DNA from: Crocinitomix algicola
GTDB lineage: Bacteria > Bacteroidota > Bacteroidia > Flavobacteriales_D > Crocinitomicaceae
DNA: 64,000 nucleotides
Reading direction: 5' to 3'
Assembly: GCF_001661595.2 (NCBI RefSeq)
Contig: NZ_LYPF02000004.1
Span: forward strand, 124,001-188,000
Of this stretch, positions 9,563 through 18,112 are shown piece after piece. Position 1 is the first letter of the stretch, and every line of letters starts with the position of its first letter. Made by a program: the position numbers and the translations under genes. The notes below the pieces were generated by a model. That model was not told where the DNA came from and made no database searches. It saw only the letters and a list, made by a program, of their open reading frames with translations.

Positions 9563-11350
9563 ATGTCAGCAGCAGCTCATACTGATCACGGACATCACAA
9601 GGAAAGTTTCATTACGAAATATTTGTTCTCTCAAGATCACAAAATGATCGGAAAACAGTTCCTCGTTACAGCTATATTTATGGCAATTGTAGCCGTAATT
9701 CTTTCCATTCTTTTTAGAATTCAATTGGCTTGGCCTGGAGAGAGTAATAGTGTTTTGTCTTTTTTCCTTGGTGATACTTGGGCACCAGATGGTGTTCTCG
9801 ATCGCGGAATGTACTTAGGTTTAGTTACCATACATGGTACTATTATGGTTTTCTTCGTATTAACCGGTGGATTGTCTGGAACATTCTCAAACCTTTTAAT
9901 TCCGTTACAAATTGGTGCGAGAGATATGGCTTCAGGTTTGCTGAATATGATTTCATATTGGTTATTCTTTTTGTCAAGTATTTTGATGCTTTATTCGTTG
10001 TTCCTAGAAACTGGACCAGCTTCTGCAGGTTGGACAATTTATCCACCACTTTCAGTTTATGAAGAAGCAATTCCAGGATCTGGTGCTGGTATGACGATGT
10101 GGTTAACTTCAATGACTATCTTTATTGCCTCGTCGTTGATTGGATCATTGAATTATATCGTAACAGTATTAAACCTACGTACAACAGGTTTAAAAATGAC
10201 AAGATTGCCACTTACAATTTGGGCTTTCTTTGTAACGGCTATAATTGGTGTTCTTTCGTTTCCAGTATTAGTATCTGCAGTTGTGCTGATGTTGATGGAT
10301 AGAGGATTAGGAACAAGCTTTTACGTGAATGATACAATCATTAATGGTGAAATTCTTGAGCAGTCAGGTGGATCTCCAATTTTATATGAGCATTTATTTT
10401 GGTTCCTAGGCCACCCAGAAGTTTATATTGTATTATTACCCGCACTTGGTTTGACATCTGAAATTATTTCTACAAATGCTAGAAAACCAATTTTTGGATA
10501 TAGAGCGATGATCGGTTCTATCTTGGCAATTGCCTTTTTATCATTTATTGTATGGGGGCATCATATGTTCGTTTCTGGAATGAATCCGTTCTTAGGTGGT
10601 GTATTCGTTTTTACAACTTTATTGATTGCAATTCCTTCAGCAGTAAAGGTTTTTAACTATATCACCACGCTGTGGAAAGGTAATATTAGATTTACTCCAG
10701 CGATGTTGTTTTCTATCGGCTTGGTTTCATCATTTATTACAGGTGGTGTTACAGGGATAATACTTGCTGATTCAGCTTTAGATATCGCGGTGCATGACAC
10801 TTATTTTGTTGTCGCTCACTTCCACGTTGTAATGGGATTATCTGCTATCTTTGGTATGTTCGCAGGTATTTATCATTGGTTCCCTAAAATGTACGGAAGA
10901 ATGATGAATTCAAAATTAGGTATGGTCCATTTTTGGCTTACTTTGGTTTCAGCTTATGGGGTATTCTTTCCAATGCACTTTGTAGGAATTGGTGGTGCAC
11001 CAAGGAGATATTATGATTACAGTGTCTATGAATTATTTGATTCCAACCAGTTCCAAATGATAATGGATTTAAATGTGGTAATATCGATTTTCGCAATAGT
11101 AGGTGGATTGGCGCAAATTATCTTCCTATTTAACTTCTTTTACAGTGCTTCTAAAGGTCAAAAGGCTGTTCAAAACCCTTGGAAAGGAAATACCTTGGAA
11201 TGGACAACACCAGTTGAACATGTGCATGGAAACTGGCCTGGTGAATTACCTGTGGTACATAGATGGCCATATGATTATTCAAAGCCTGGCGCGGAAGAGG
11301 ATTACATTCCGCAAACAGTGCCGTTGGCTCCAGGTGAAGAAGATCACTAA
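9563..11350 (+). CDS. coxA: Cytochrome c oxidase subunit I (aa3 type)
   Basis: A 595-aa catalytic subunit of the oxidase, with about twelve transmembrane helices. The CuB and crosslinked His-Tyr motif GHPEVYI lies near residue 282. The Glu in it marks an A1-type D-channel oxidase. The heme-binding HDTYFVVAHFHVVMG lies near 410. The enzyme reduces oxygen to water and pumps protons. The N-terminus is His-rich (HTDHGHH). Subunits III and IV, assembly factors and heme A synthase are not adjacent, because the operon stops here with an intrinsic terminator. Given the context, electrons come from alternative complex III. Confidence 0.96.
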   Translation: MSAAAHTDHGHHKESFITKYLFSQDHKMIGKQFLVTAIFMAIVAVILSILFRIQLAWPGESNSVLSFFLGDTWAPDGVLDRGMYLGLVTIHGTIMVFFVLTGGLSGTFSNLLIPLQIGARDMASGLLNMISYWLFFLSSILMLYSLFLETGPASAGWTIYPPLSVYEEAIPGSGAGMTMWLTSMTIFIASSLIGSLNYIVTVLNLRTTGLKMTRLPLTIWAFFVTAIIGVLSFPVLVSAVVLMLMDRGLGTSFYVNDTIINGEILEQSGGSPILYEHLFWFLGHPEVYIVLLPALGLTSEIISTNARKPIFGYRAMIGSILAIAFLSFIVWGHHMFVSGMNPFLGGVFVFTTLLIAIPSAVKVFNYITTLWKGNIRFTPAMLFSIGLVSSFITGGVTGIILADSALDIAVHDTYFVVAHFHVVMGLSAIFGMFAGIYHWFPKMYGRMMNSKLGMVHFWLTLVSAYGVFFPMHFVGIGGAPRRYYDYSVYELFDSNQFQMIMDLNVVISIFAIVGGLAQIIFLFNFFYSASKGQKAVQNPWKGNTLEWTTPVEHVHGNWPGELPVVHRWPYDYSKPGAEEDYIPQTVPLAPGEEDH

Positions 11351-11366
11351 AAAAACATTGATTCTA

Positions 11367-11394
11367 AAAGCCCGCTTTAATAGCGGGTTTTTTT
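11367..11394 (+). terminator. Intrinsic terminator closing the act-cox operon
   Basis: A 6-bp GC-rich stem, CCCGCT/AGCGGG (11371-11376 with 11382-11387), with a 5-base loop is preceded by an A run and followed by eight T residues. It sits 20 bases after the coxA stop codon. It separates the respiratory operon from ruvB, whose plausible start lies about 90 bases further on. Confidence 0.9.
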
Positions 11395-11481
11395 GTGCTT
11401 AAATTTTTCTTGTGTATAAGATTTCGTAGCGCTGGATTTTCACTTGAAAAATTCATCTTATCTTTATCTAAAATTAACAAG

Positions 11482-12501
11482 TTGGAATCATTTGATTATA
11501 GAGACGAGGAACAATTTTCGAAAGAAGCGGAAATTGATTATGTATTACGACCGAAATCGTTAAGTGATTTTGCCGGTCAAAAAAAAGTTACCGATAATTT
11601 AACAGTATTTGTAGAAGCTGCTAAACAACGTGAAGAGTCACTTGACCACGTACTTTTACATGGGCCTCCTGGGCTTGGTAAAACGACACTGGCTAACATT
11701 ATAGCTAATGAAATGGGAGTTGGAATAAAAATTACCAGCGGTCCTGTTTTGGATAAACCTGGTGATTTAGCTGGATTGTTAACGAATTTAGAGGAAGGTG
11801 ACGTTTTGTTTATTGATGAAATTCATAGATTAAGTCCAGTAATTGAAGAGTATCTATACTCTGCAATGGAAGATTTTATGATTGATATCATGATTGATAC
11901 TGGGCCAAGCGCGCGAACGGTACAAATCTCATTAAATCCGTTTACGTTAATTGGTGCAACCACACGTTCAGGTTTATTAACTGCTCCTTTGCGAGCACGG
12001 TTTGGAATTAATTCACGTCTGGAGTATTATGATGTTAAGGTACTGTCAGGAATAATAAGTCGTGCGGCTGGTATTTTAAATGTAGAAATACATGAAAATG
12101 CGGCGATGGAAATTTCCAGAAGAAGTAGGGGAACGCCTAGAATTGCAAATGCACTACTACGTAGGGTACGTGACTTCGCTCAAATTAAAGGAAATGGCGT
12201 GATTGATATAGAGATAGCAAACTTCGGTTTGGAAGCTTTAAATGTTGATCAGAATGGCTTAGATGAGATGGATAACAAGATTCTTTCAGTGATCATTGAT
12301 AAATTTAATGGTGGCCCTGTCGGTATGACCACAATAGCCACCGCTGTCAGTGAGAATCCAGGCACCATAGAAGAAGTGTATGAACCTTATTTGATTAAGG
12401 AGGGATATTTGATTCGAACGCCGAGAGGCAGAAAGGCCACCGAAAAAGCGTTTAAACATTTGGGTAGGAATTTAGGATATCACCAAAGTGGATTATTTTG
12501 A
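11482..12501 (+). CDS. ruvB: Holliday junction branch migration DNA helicase RuvB
   Basis: A 339-aa AAA+ motor that drives branch migration of Holliday junctions with RuvA. Walker A is GPPGLGKTT, Walker B is [12 protein letters not shown], sensor 1 is GATTRSG, and a C-terminal winged helix follows ([12 protein letters not shown] onward). The frame is open upstream to a GTG at 11395, but that codon overlaps the coxA terminator and would add 29 non-homologous residues. I therefore prefer the TTG at 11482, which gives the usual length near 340 aa. The exact start is uncertain, because no clear ribosome-binding site marks it. The stop codon overlaps the queG start. The partner gene ruvA is about 9 kb away in a different operon. 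Confidence 0.93.
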   Translation: MESFDYRDEEQFSKEAEIDYVLRPKSLSDFAGQKKVTDNLTVFVEAAKQREESLDHVLLHGPPGLGKTTLANIIANEMGVGIKITSGPVLDKPGDLAGLLTNLEEGDVLFIDEIHRLSPVIEEYLYSAMEDFMIDIMIDTGPSARTVQISLNPFTLIGATTRSGLLTAPLRARFGINSRLEYYDVKVLSGIISRAAGILNVEIHENAAMEISRRSRGTPRIANALLRRVRDFAQIKGNGVIDIEIANFGLEALNVDQNGLDEMDNKILSVIIDKFNGGPVGMTTIATAVSENPGTIEEVYEPYLIKEGYLIRTPRGRKATEKAFKHLGRNLGYHQSGLF

Positions 12502-13439
12502 TGGACACTGCTTTACTAACGAGAAAAATAAAATCGAAAGCTGTTGACTTAGGTTTTATTTCGTGCGGTATATCAAAGGCAGGATTTCTTGAAGAGGAAG
12601 CACCAAGATTAGAGCGATGGTTGAATGAAGGAATGAACGGTAAAATGGCCTATATGGAGAACCATTTTGATAAACGTTTAAACCCCACTTTATTAGTCGA
12701 TAATGCTAAAAGTGTTATCTCGGTCCTACTCAATTATTTTCCAGAGAAAGATTTGTTTAAAAATGGTGATCTAAAGATTAGCAAATATGCTTATGGAACG
12801 GATTATCATTTTGTGTTAAGAGATAAATTAAATGAACTTTTACAGTCGATCGAAAAGTGGGTTGGTACGAAGCTCAATGCACGCTGCTTTACCGATTCCG
12901 CTCCTGTTTTGGATAAAGCATGGGCCCAGAAGGCAGGTTTGGGATGGATTGGCAAAAATGCTAATTTGTTATCGAAACAAGTGGGTTCATTTTTTTTTAT
13001 TGGGGAAATTATTCTTGATCTGGATTTAGAATATGACGTTCCTGTTAATGACCATTGTGGGTCTTGTACAAAATGTATAGATGCATGTCCAACAGAAGCG
13101 ATTATTAAACCTTATGTGGTGGATGGATCAAAATGTATATCGTATCTCACTATCGAGCTAAAAGATGAAATTATTCCGCGTCAATTTGCCGGCCAAATGG
13201 ATGATTGGATTTTTGGATGCGATGTTTGCCAAGATGTATGTCCGTGGAATCGATTTTCAATAGCCCATAAAACACCAGAGTTTATGCCGCATGATAAGTT
13301 GTCAGAGACTGATTTTAATGAGATTACTCAAGATGTTTTTAATGAATTGTTTAGAAAATCAGCGATTAAAAGAACAAAGTTTAAAGGTTTGAAAAGAAAT
13401 ATCACATTCATTAATGGGCAAAAAAAAGAGGATGCTTAA
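12501..13439 (+). CDS. queG: Epoxyqueuosine reductase QueG
   Basis: A 312-aa cobalamin-dependent iron-sulfur enzyme of the last step in queuosine biosynthesis, which reduces epoxyqueuosine in tRNA to queuosine. Two ferredoxin-type clusters are visible, [12 protein letters not shown] (near residue 190) and [10 protein letters not shown] (near 244). The family segment [15 protein letters not shown], with the presumed catalytic Asp, lies near 133. The ATG at 12501 shares its A with the ruvB stop codon, indicating coupled translation. A TTG one codon upstream is also possible. The tail is Lys-rich and the stop codon is embedded in the terminator stem shared with the opposing small gene. Confidence 0.95.
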   Translation: MDTALLTRKIKSKAVDLGFISCGISKAGFLEEEAPRLERWLNEGMNGKMAYMENHFDKRLNPTLLVDNAKSVISVLLNYFPEKDLFKNGDLKISKYAYGTDYHFVLRDKLNELLQSIEKWVGTKLNARCFTDSAPVLDKAWAQKAGLGWIGKNANLLSKQVGSFFFIGEIILDLDLEYDVPVNDHCGSCTKCIDACPTEAIIKPYVVDGSKCISYLTIELKDEIIPRQFAGQMDDWIFGCDVCQDVCPWNRFSIAHKTPEFMPHDKLSETDFNEITQDVFNELFRKSAIKRTKFKGLKRNITFINGQKKEDA

Positions 13440-13450
13440 ACATCCCCCTT
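13421..13450 (-). terminator. Intrinsic terminator of the 60-aa gene, overlapping the end of queG
   Basis: On the minus strand GGGGATG pairs with CATCCTC (one G-U pair) around a 6-base loop, followed by seven T residues. The same stem can work less well in the plus direction for ruvB-queG, where only three T residues follow. Confidence 0.65.
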
Positions 13451-13455
13451 TCCAA

Positions 13456-13638
13456 TTATTTTTTGAATGCGACCTGAAGAATTTTTGGGTACTTTTTTCC
13501 AAAGGTTTTTAAACACCACTCTTTAAATCCTTCAAGTTCGTCGGATTTAATCCACTTAAGCGCTTTAGAAAGCTCTTTTTGGAATAAAACCTTATCAAAA
13601 CTAACTTTAACTAAGATTTCTTTGCACAATTCTAACAT
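13456..13638 (-). CDS. Small conserved Bacteroidota protein of unknown function (60 aa)
   Basis: A 60-aa, Lys- and Leu-rich soluble protein starting MLELCKEILVKVSFDKVLF. There is no signal peptide or membrane segment. I recognise the pattern (an early Cys, VSFDKxLFxKEL, then WCLxTFG) from short uncharacterised proteins common in Bacteroidota genomes, but no function is established. It has its own strong terminator and runs convergent to queG. The predicted structure is a few alpha helices. Confidence that it is a real gene comes from this remembered conservation, the terminator at its end, and the lack of any competing frame. Confidence 0.72.
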   Translation of the reverse strand: MLELCKEILVKVSFDKVLFQKELSKALKWIKSDELEGFKEWCLKTFGKKYPKILQVAFKK

Positions 13639-13763
13639 AGCTTGTTAATTTTAGGTTTAGGTAAATTTAGTCATAATTAAACGATCTTGCAATTAGTAAA
13701 ACGTTAAATTATCAACAAGTATTTGCCAATAATAAAACGACTACCTTAGCTATTTATATACAC

Positions 13764-13796
13764 GAAAAAAGGCAAAGAATATTTTCCTTGCCTTTG
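13764..13796 (-). terminator. Intrinsic terminator of the TlpA/DUF6029/Omp28 operon
   Basis: On the minus strand AAAGGCAA pairs with TTGCCTTT, with three further inner pairs around an AT loop, and a run of six T residues follows. It lies about 30 bases past the stop codon of the Omp28-like gene. Confidence 0.8.
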
Positions 13797-13823
13797 TAAA
13801 AAAATGTTAATTCTTCATACGAA

Positions 13824-14750
13824 TTAAGGTTCCATAACATGCTTAATCACTTGCTCAACCTCGAAAGTTTCACGATTATAAACAACAATTAAAAAATGCA
13901 TATTACTTGGATTTAAATCATCGGGTAAAACATGACTAAAATCATTTCTAATTCTAGTACCAGCAGAAATATCCTCACTAGCGAGAAGACGCCCCCAAGT
14001 TTCATCAAAAACATTTCCTCGGTGAATATCATGATGTACGTAAAACGTATCTGTAACTTCTAACCCTCCTTCAATACGGTATAGTTGGGGACTGACATAA
14101 GAATCTTCAATGATATAAGTAACGATATTAAAAGTCCCATTCATATCATTTAGAAATTCGGTGTCAGTGTGTAAATATACTCCTTTGGTCTCTGGGAAAT
14201 AGGCCGATTTTGCTTGTATATTTACATTTAATTCAGAGGCTAAAACTTCTGAACTGATGTCTCCCCAATCACTCCAAGGAAAGAAAAATTTTCCATCTTC
14301 ATTGGCCACACGACTTACATTTCCACTTGGGTTACCAAAAAAACCAATGCCCATTTGAAAAAATGTGCTAGCCATTTCTAAACCGATAGGATTGGTAAAA
14401 TCTCGAGCGTACAATGCGTCTGTTTTTTGAAAATCACCATAGCCACCAACTTCTGCAGACCCATGAATTGCGGCGATAAAAACTCGATCAGGATTAGCAT
14501 CTTTGATTTCTTCAGCTTTTGCCGCAGCTGGAGGACAAAAAGAACATTTATGACCAGTGTAATCCGCTATTAGTATATTTTTATCGGTATTGGGATTGTC
14601 GCCAAATTCAGGATATTCATAGTCTAAAAAATTACCCGGGTATAAACTCGTATCTAATTCAGATTCAAAAACGACAGGAAACTCAACCTTATCACACGAT
14701 ACGAAAGTTAGAGTTATTAAAGGGAAAATAATACAAATTAACTTCTTCAT
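13824..14750 (-). CDS. Omp28-like outer membrane lipoprotein with thioredoxin-type CxxC
   Basis: A 308-aa lipoprotein. The start was set at the ATG at 14750, because it gives a clean signal peptide (MKKLICIIFPLITLTFVSC) with lipobox Cys19. The frame extends 25 codons further upstream into the neighbouring gene without making sense. Residues of about 55-150 have a thioredoxin-like layout: an ADYTGHKCSFCPP motif with Cys69 and Cys72, and a candidate cis-Pro at FFGNPSGN (Pro141). The C-terminal half is beta-rich, as in Omp28-related proteins. Apart from the lipid-anchored cysteine, the CxxC pair are the only cysteines in the mature protein. It is the last gene of a three-gene operon with an exported thioredoxin and a beta-barrel, 10 bases after the barrel gene. 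The molecular function of the family is not known to me. Confidence 0.85.
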   Translation of the reverse strand: MKKLICIIFPLITLTFVSCDKVEFPVVFESELDTSLYPGNFLDYEYPEFGDNPNTDKNILIADYTGHKCSFCPPAAAKAEEIKDANPDRVFIAAIHGSAEVGGYGDFQKTDALYARDFTNPIGLEMASTFFQMGIGFFGNPSGNVSRVANEDGKFFFPWSDWGDISSEVLASELNVNIQAKSAYFPETKGVYLHTDTEFLNDMNGTFNIVTYIIEDSYVSPQLYRIEGGLEVTDTFYVHHDIHRGNVFDETWGRLLASEDISAGTRIRNDFSHVLPDDLNPSNMHFLIVVYNRETFEVEQVIKHVMEP

Positions 14751-14760
14751 AAAAATCTTT

Positions 14761-16413
14761 TTAGAATGATTGAGTAAACGTAAATGTAAGACCATTTGTT
14801 GCCGGAACAGGACGACAAACTCCACCTACACATAAGATACCGGCACGTTGTTTCCCATACATAAACATAAACCTAGAGTTGTTATAAGTATAACCAAATG
14901 CTCCAAGAACATAATGGAGCTGCAGTTTTTCTTCGGGGTGCCCATAGTTATATTGATCAATAATAGTGAAGAACCAGTTAGGTGAAATCGTGTATTCAAC
15001 TACTAATGTTGCCCAGTTACCACGGTCAGTTTTTGTAAATAAGCCCTGTAATTCGGTTCGAATTGTATGATTTTTATTGATTTTATAAGACAAGTCTAAA
15101 ACGCCAATATCAGAATGTATATATCCAGTAGCAAGTTTTGTTATTGGATTTACATTATTGTTATACACAAAGTGGAAATAGTGAGCACTTGCTTTAAATT
15201 TCTTGTTTAACTTTCGAGTGACATGAAAGTTGAAATCAAAATTATAAACACTATCCGTCATTTGGAAAGGTTTAGCTGTATATGAAATTCGTCTTTTTTG
15301 CATGTCAGCATTGTCAGTGTTTCTCTCATATCCCGATGTCAAGGAAACATTCATATGTAAATCTGTACCGTATCGGCCGCCTAATTTTGTTTTCTTCGGA
15401 ATTTTGTAGAGCACATCTAATTGGTAAGCTACCTCACCAAATAAGTTCGTACCGTAAGGATATAAAGTTCCTGCTAAGTTGTAAGTGTGGTTGTTGGAGG
15501 TAGCAGGTAAATAATTAATGAACGCTTGTGTTCCTTCGATTGTACGATCTGAACGAAACAAAATATTGTCTAATGATTTTGCCGTTAAAAGTATACCTAA
15601 ACCTTTTTGAGAATAGCCAAAATTAATCAACGCTCCATGACCGGGATTATAAATATACCCGTTCAATTGCGTTGGATCATTTTCTTTGTAAATATATTCT
15701 CCATTGAGGTAAAAACGCTTATACTTCATGTCAATGCGACCACCATATGAACCTACGTTTTTAGGCAAGATTAACGTGTCGTTCGAAGCGGCTTGGTAGC
15801 GACTCACCAAACTCCCTCCAATGGTAATTTTAAAGTCTGATTGGTCAAAATTAGGAATGATACTATTGAGGTTGATTTCACCGTCAACACCTCTAATAAT
15901 ACCTTCTGAATTAACAAGGTTTCCTTCAATAAAATCTACTCGCTGTTTTCCCATTACACCTTTCAAAACGACACCATCAACTGGCGAAAATTTAATGCTA
16001 GCTCCATCCATCGCATTATCAAGACCTAAAGCCCTTTCTTCATAGGATCGCAAGATTAATCCACTTCCGAATTGCTCATAAAAATTTCCTGCTGTAACCG
16101 TAATGCGATCCCCCGCGTATTGGGCATAACGATACCCAATCCCTGTTCCAGTATAGAAATTTGGATAACCGGCAATAGAAGGTAAATAACTCTCGAACCG
16201 CGCTCCTGCACGAAATTTCCCGACCGAATAATTAACATTCATATATGAGTTCATAACGACCTTTTGTTCTGGTGCAACTGCACCAATCAAACTGTCATTA
16301 TTAAGGTATTGAACGTTAGTTTCCATGTTTCCGGTAACATTTCCGCCTTTACCGAGTTGAGAATAGGCACCAAATACAATTAGTGTAAAAACACAAAATA
16401 GTAGGTTTTTCAT
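14761..16413 (-). CDS. DUF6029-type outer membrane beta-barrel protein
   Basis: A 550-aa protein with a signal peptide (MKNLLFCVFTLIVFGAYS). It is an almost pure succession of amphipathic beta strands rich in Tyr, Phe and Gly, and ends in a terminal Phe as outer membrane barrels do. The match to the DUF6029 family is from memory of its features: a QFGSGLILRSYEER stretch near residue 115 and a Cys pair near the end. The mature chain has exactly two cysteines, Cys528 and Cys533, in ILCVGGVCRPVP, 18 residues before the C-terminus. It lies between the thioredoxin gene (38 bases upstream) and the Omp28-like gene (10 bases downstream). No transport or enzymatic role is established. Confidence 0.8.
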   Translation of the reverse strand: MKNLLFCVFTLIVFGAYSQLGKGGNVTGNMETNVQYLNNDSLIGAVAPEQKVVMNSYMNVNYSVGKFRAGARFESYLPSIAGYPNFYTGTGIGYRYAQYAGDRITVTAGNFYEQFGSGLILRSYEERALGLDNAMDGASIKFSPVDGVVLKGVMGKQRVDFIEGNLVNSEGIIRGVDGEINLNSIIPNFDQSDFKITIGGSLVSRYQAASNDTLILPKNVGSYGGRIDMKYKRFYLNGEYIYKENDPTQLNGYIYNPGHGALINFGYSQKGLGILLTAKSLDNILFRSDRTIEGTQAFINYLPATSNNHTYNLAGTLYPYGTNLFGEVAYQLDVLYKIPKKTKLGGRYGTDLHMNVSLTSGYERNTDNADMQKRRISYTAKPFQMTDSVYNFDFNFHVTRKLNKKFKASAHYFHFVYNNNVNPITKLATGYIHSDIGVLDLSYKINKNHTIRTELQGLFTKTDRGNWATLVVEYTISPNWFFTIIDQYNYGHPEEKLQLHYVLGAFGYTYNNSRFMFMYGKQRAGILCVGGVCRPVPATNGLTFTFTQSF

Positions 16414-16451
16414 AGGTTATGAATTAGCAATATATGGGTGATTTTGGAATG

Positions 16452-16970
16452 TTATTCTGTCAGCTTATAGATTTCGTCATACAATTTTTGTTCATCACCA
16501 GGAACATATCCAACATGCGAATAAACAATATTGCCCTCTCCATCTAATAAAAAGGTTTGTGGTGGATAATTTACACCCATCGCTCTTTTTAAATCGCTGT
16601 TTGGATCCAACCATATTTCATAGTCCCATGCTGCAGCATCTACAACAGGTCTTACCTTGCTTTTATTTCTTTCATCGTCAATTGATACAGCGACTAATTT
16701 AACACCTGTTTCATCAACGAGATCATCATACTCTTCAGCAATCGTATTTAATTCTAGTCGGCAAGGTTTGCACCATGTCGCCCAAAAAGAAACAATTATT
16801 GGATTTCCATCATTCGAAAGCTCGCCTGTATTTATTGAATTTCCGTCAATGTCTTGAATTTGAACTGAAGGCATCTTTTTACCTGTATCTCCACTGTCAT
16901 TAACAAAAGAGAAAATTCCAATCGAAGCTATTAAAGCTAATAAGGGTAGTTTTATTTTTTTCATAATCAT
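16452..16970 (-). CDS. Exported TlpA/ResA-like thioredoxin
   Basis: A 172-aa thioredoxin-fold protein with an N-terminal signal or anchor (about residues 3-22) and the active site WCKPC (Cys67, Cys70) in FWATWCKPCRLE. The cis-Pro lies in NYPPQTF (136-137). The family reduces or isomerises disulfides in the periplasm, for example in cytochrome c maturation or on secreted clients. Here it is the first gene of an operon with a DUF6029 barrel and an Omp28-like lipoprotein, so its clients may be those two proteins. ATG codons at 16970 and 16964 are both possible starts. A well-spaced Bacteroidota promoter lies just upstream. Confidence 0.9.
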   Translation of the reverse strand: MIMKKIKLPLLALIASIGIFSFVNDSGDTGKKMPSVQIQDIDGNSINTGELSNDGNPIIVSFWATWCKPCRLELNTIAEEYDDLVDETGVKLVAVSIDDERNKSKVRPVVDAAAWDYEIWLDPNSDLKRAMGVNYPPQTFLLDGEGNIVYSHVGYVPGDEQKLYDEIYKLTE

Positions 16971-17018
16971 ATTTTTTTGATTCTAATCCAAATTCTGAGC
17001 CAAAAAGGGATTAAGATT

Positions 17019-17049
17019 CAAATGTAGAAAAATATTGACCGTTTGCAAA
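17019..17049 (-). promoter_or_regulatory. Promoter of the TlpA/DUF6029/Omp28 operon
   Basis: Reading the minus strand, TTTG (17049-17046) and TACATTTG (17026-17019) match the Bacteroidota -33 TTTG and -7 TAnnTTTG consensus with a 19-base spacer. The -7 element lies about 50 bases from the tlpA-like start codon. Confidence 0.75.
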
Positions 17050-17275
17050 TAATATTATTCCACTATTCTTGTTCTCCCAAGTAATTGATTGGATGGTTCA
17101 GGATCCTTCAAATAGAAAGGGGAATATTATATCGTTTAACATTCTATCAATGTTTAGGTTTCTATGTGTAAAATTGAAGGCTGTCGTTAGGTAAATTCTA
17201 TTCTGATAGGTGAACTGTTCCATGAATTTCTTGGATTCCCAAAAAAATGACACATTTATAAATGTCTTGAGAATC

Positions 17276-17306
17276 TTGAATTTACTTCAATTTATGTGTA
17301 TCTTTA
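17276..17306 (+). promoter_or_regulatory. Probable promoter of the small T9SS cargo gene
   Basis: TTG at 17276-17278 and TATCTTTA at 17299-17306 (one mismatch to TAnnTTTG) are separated by 20 bases. They place transcription start a few bases before the ATG at 17320. Confidence 0.55.
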
Positions 17307-17319
17307 AACAATCAAAAAA

Positions 17320-18060
17320 ATGGATATGAAAAAAACACTTACCTTTTTAAGTTTATCACTTTTTCTTTCTGCCTCTTTTGGACAGGATGAATTTAAAATA
17401 ATGCTTCAAGGAGAAGAAACGGATATTTCAGGAACTGTGCATTCTGAACTAACTTACACAGAAGAGTCTCACATTAACTTTGATGTTGAAAATGTAAGTG
17501 GAGCAACAGTCGATGTGAGAATAGAAAGATATAAAGTTGTTGAGTTAGCGGGAACAGAAGATTATCTTTGTTGGGGTGCTGATTTTTTAACAGGAACTTG
17601 TTATCCAGCAGGAACAGTTTCTCCACATAATCCATGGGTGACTCCTGGTGATTTTGAGATGGGAGATGGTTCGGCAGGCTTATTATCATCTTATCATGTT
17701 TCGCATGGTATTGAAGGAACAGTGCAGTATAGATATTATATTATTAACGGAGATGATGAACGTTTAGATTCTGTTGATGTTGAGTATACTTTTGCTGTGG
17801 GATTAGAAGAAGAAGAAAATGTAACCGTATCTTTGTTTCCTAATCCGGCAACATCAGTAGTTAATATTGAATTAAATGAGAATATTCAAAATGTGGGATT
17901 TAGCTTGTACAACGTGTTAGGCGATCGTGTAATTGACCGTACGCTTAATGCTGGAATGAACTCGATAAATGTTTCTGCATTACCAAATGGAGTGTATTTC
18001 TACACGATTCGTAAAGAAGGGGATGTTGTAGAAACCAAAAAATTAGTGGTACGACACTAA
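17320..18060 (+). CDS. Small secreted protein with T9SS type A sorting domain
   Basis: A 246-aa protein. The signal peptide (about 3-21, ending SASFGQ) is followed by a roughly 140-residue beta-rich domain with a Cys pair (YLCWGADFLTGTCYP near 85-95) that I cannot assign to a named family. The C-terminal 75 residues are a type A T9SS sorting domain: SLFPNPATSVVNIEL, then LYNVLGDRV, then LPNGVYFYTIRKEG, ending KKLVV. Type A domains direct secretion through SprA and, in many cases, attachment to A-LPS. ATG codons at 17320 and 17326 are both possible. The gene is monocistronic, with its own promoter and a shared terminator. Confidence 0.85.
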   Translation: MDMKKTLTFLSLSLFLSASFGQDEFKIMLQGEETDISGTVHSELTYTEESHINFDVENVSGATVDVRIERYKVVELAGTEDYLCWGADFLTGTCYPAGTVSPHNPWVTPGDFEMGDGSAGLLSSYHVSHGIEGTVQYRYYIINGDDERLDSVDVEYTFAVGLEEEENVTVSLFPNPATSVVNIELNENIQNVGFSLYNVLGDRVIDRTLNAGMNSINVSALPNGVYFYTIRKEGDVVETKKLVVRH

Positions 18061-18081
18061 AATCATTGATATAATATGATT

Positions 18082-18112
18082 AAAAAGGGACTTTAGACGA
18101 GTCCCTTTTTTT
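18082..18112. terminator. Bidirectional terminator between a T9SS cargo gene and the sirtuin gene
   Basis: An 11-bp stem AAAAAGGGACT/AGTCCCTTTTT with a 7-base loop, flanked by A and T runs, sits between convergent stop codons and works in either orientation. Confidence 0.88.

Larger units (their letters stand above)
16971..17319. other. Divergent intergenic region
   Basis: This gap of about 350 bases between two divergent genes holds the two promoters listed separately. The central part (about 17060-17260) is AT-rich. I find no open frame of note, no RNA gene and no convincing hairpin in it. Confidence 0.6.

Noticed and set aside
11395-11481. Upstream extension of ruvB from the GTG at 11395
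   Set aside because: The codon overlaps the coxA terminator and the added residues do not resemble RuvB. TTG at 11482 gives the usual length.
14751-14825. 25-codon upstream extension of the Omp28-like gene
   Set aside because: It overlaps the end of the DUF6029 gene, and the signal peptide begins at the ATG at 14750.
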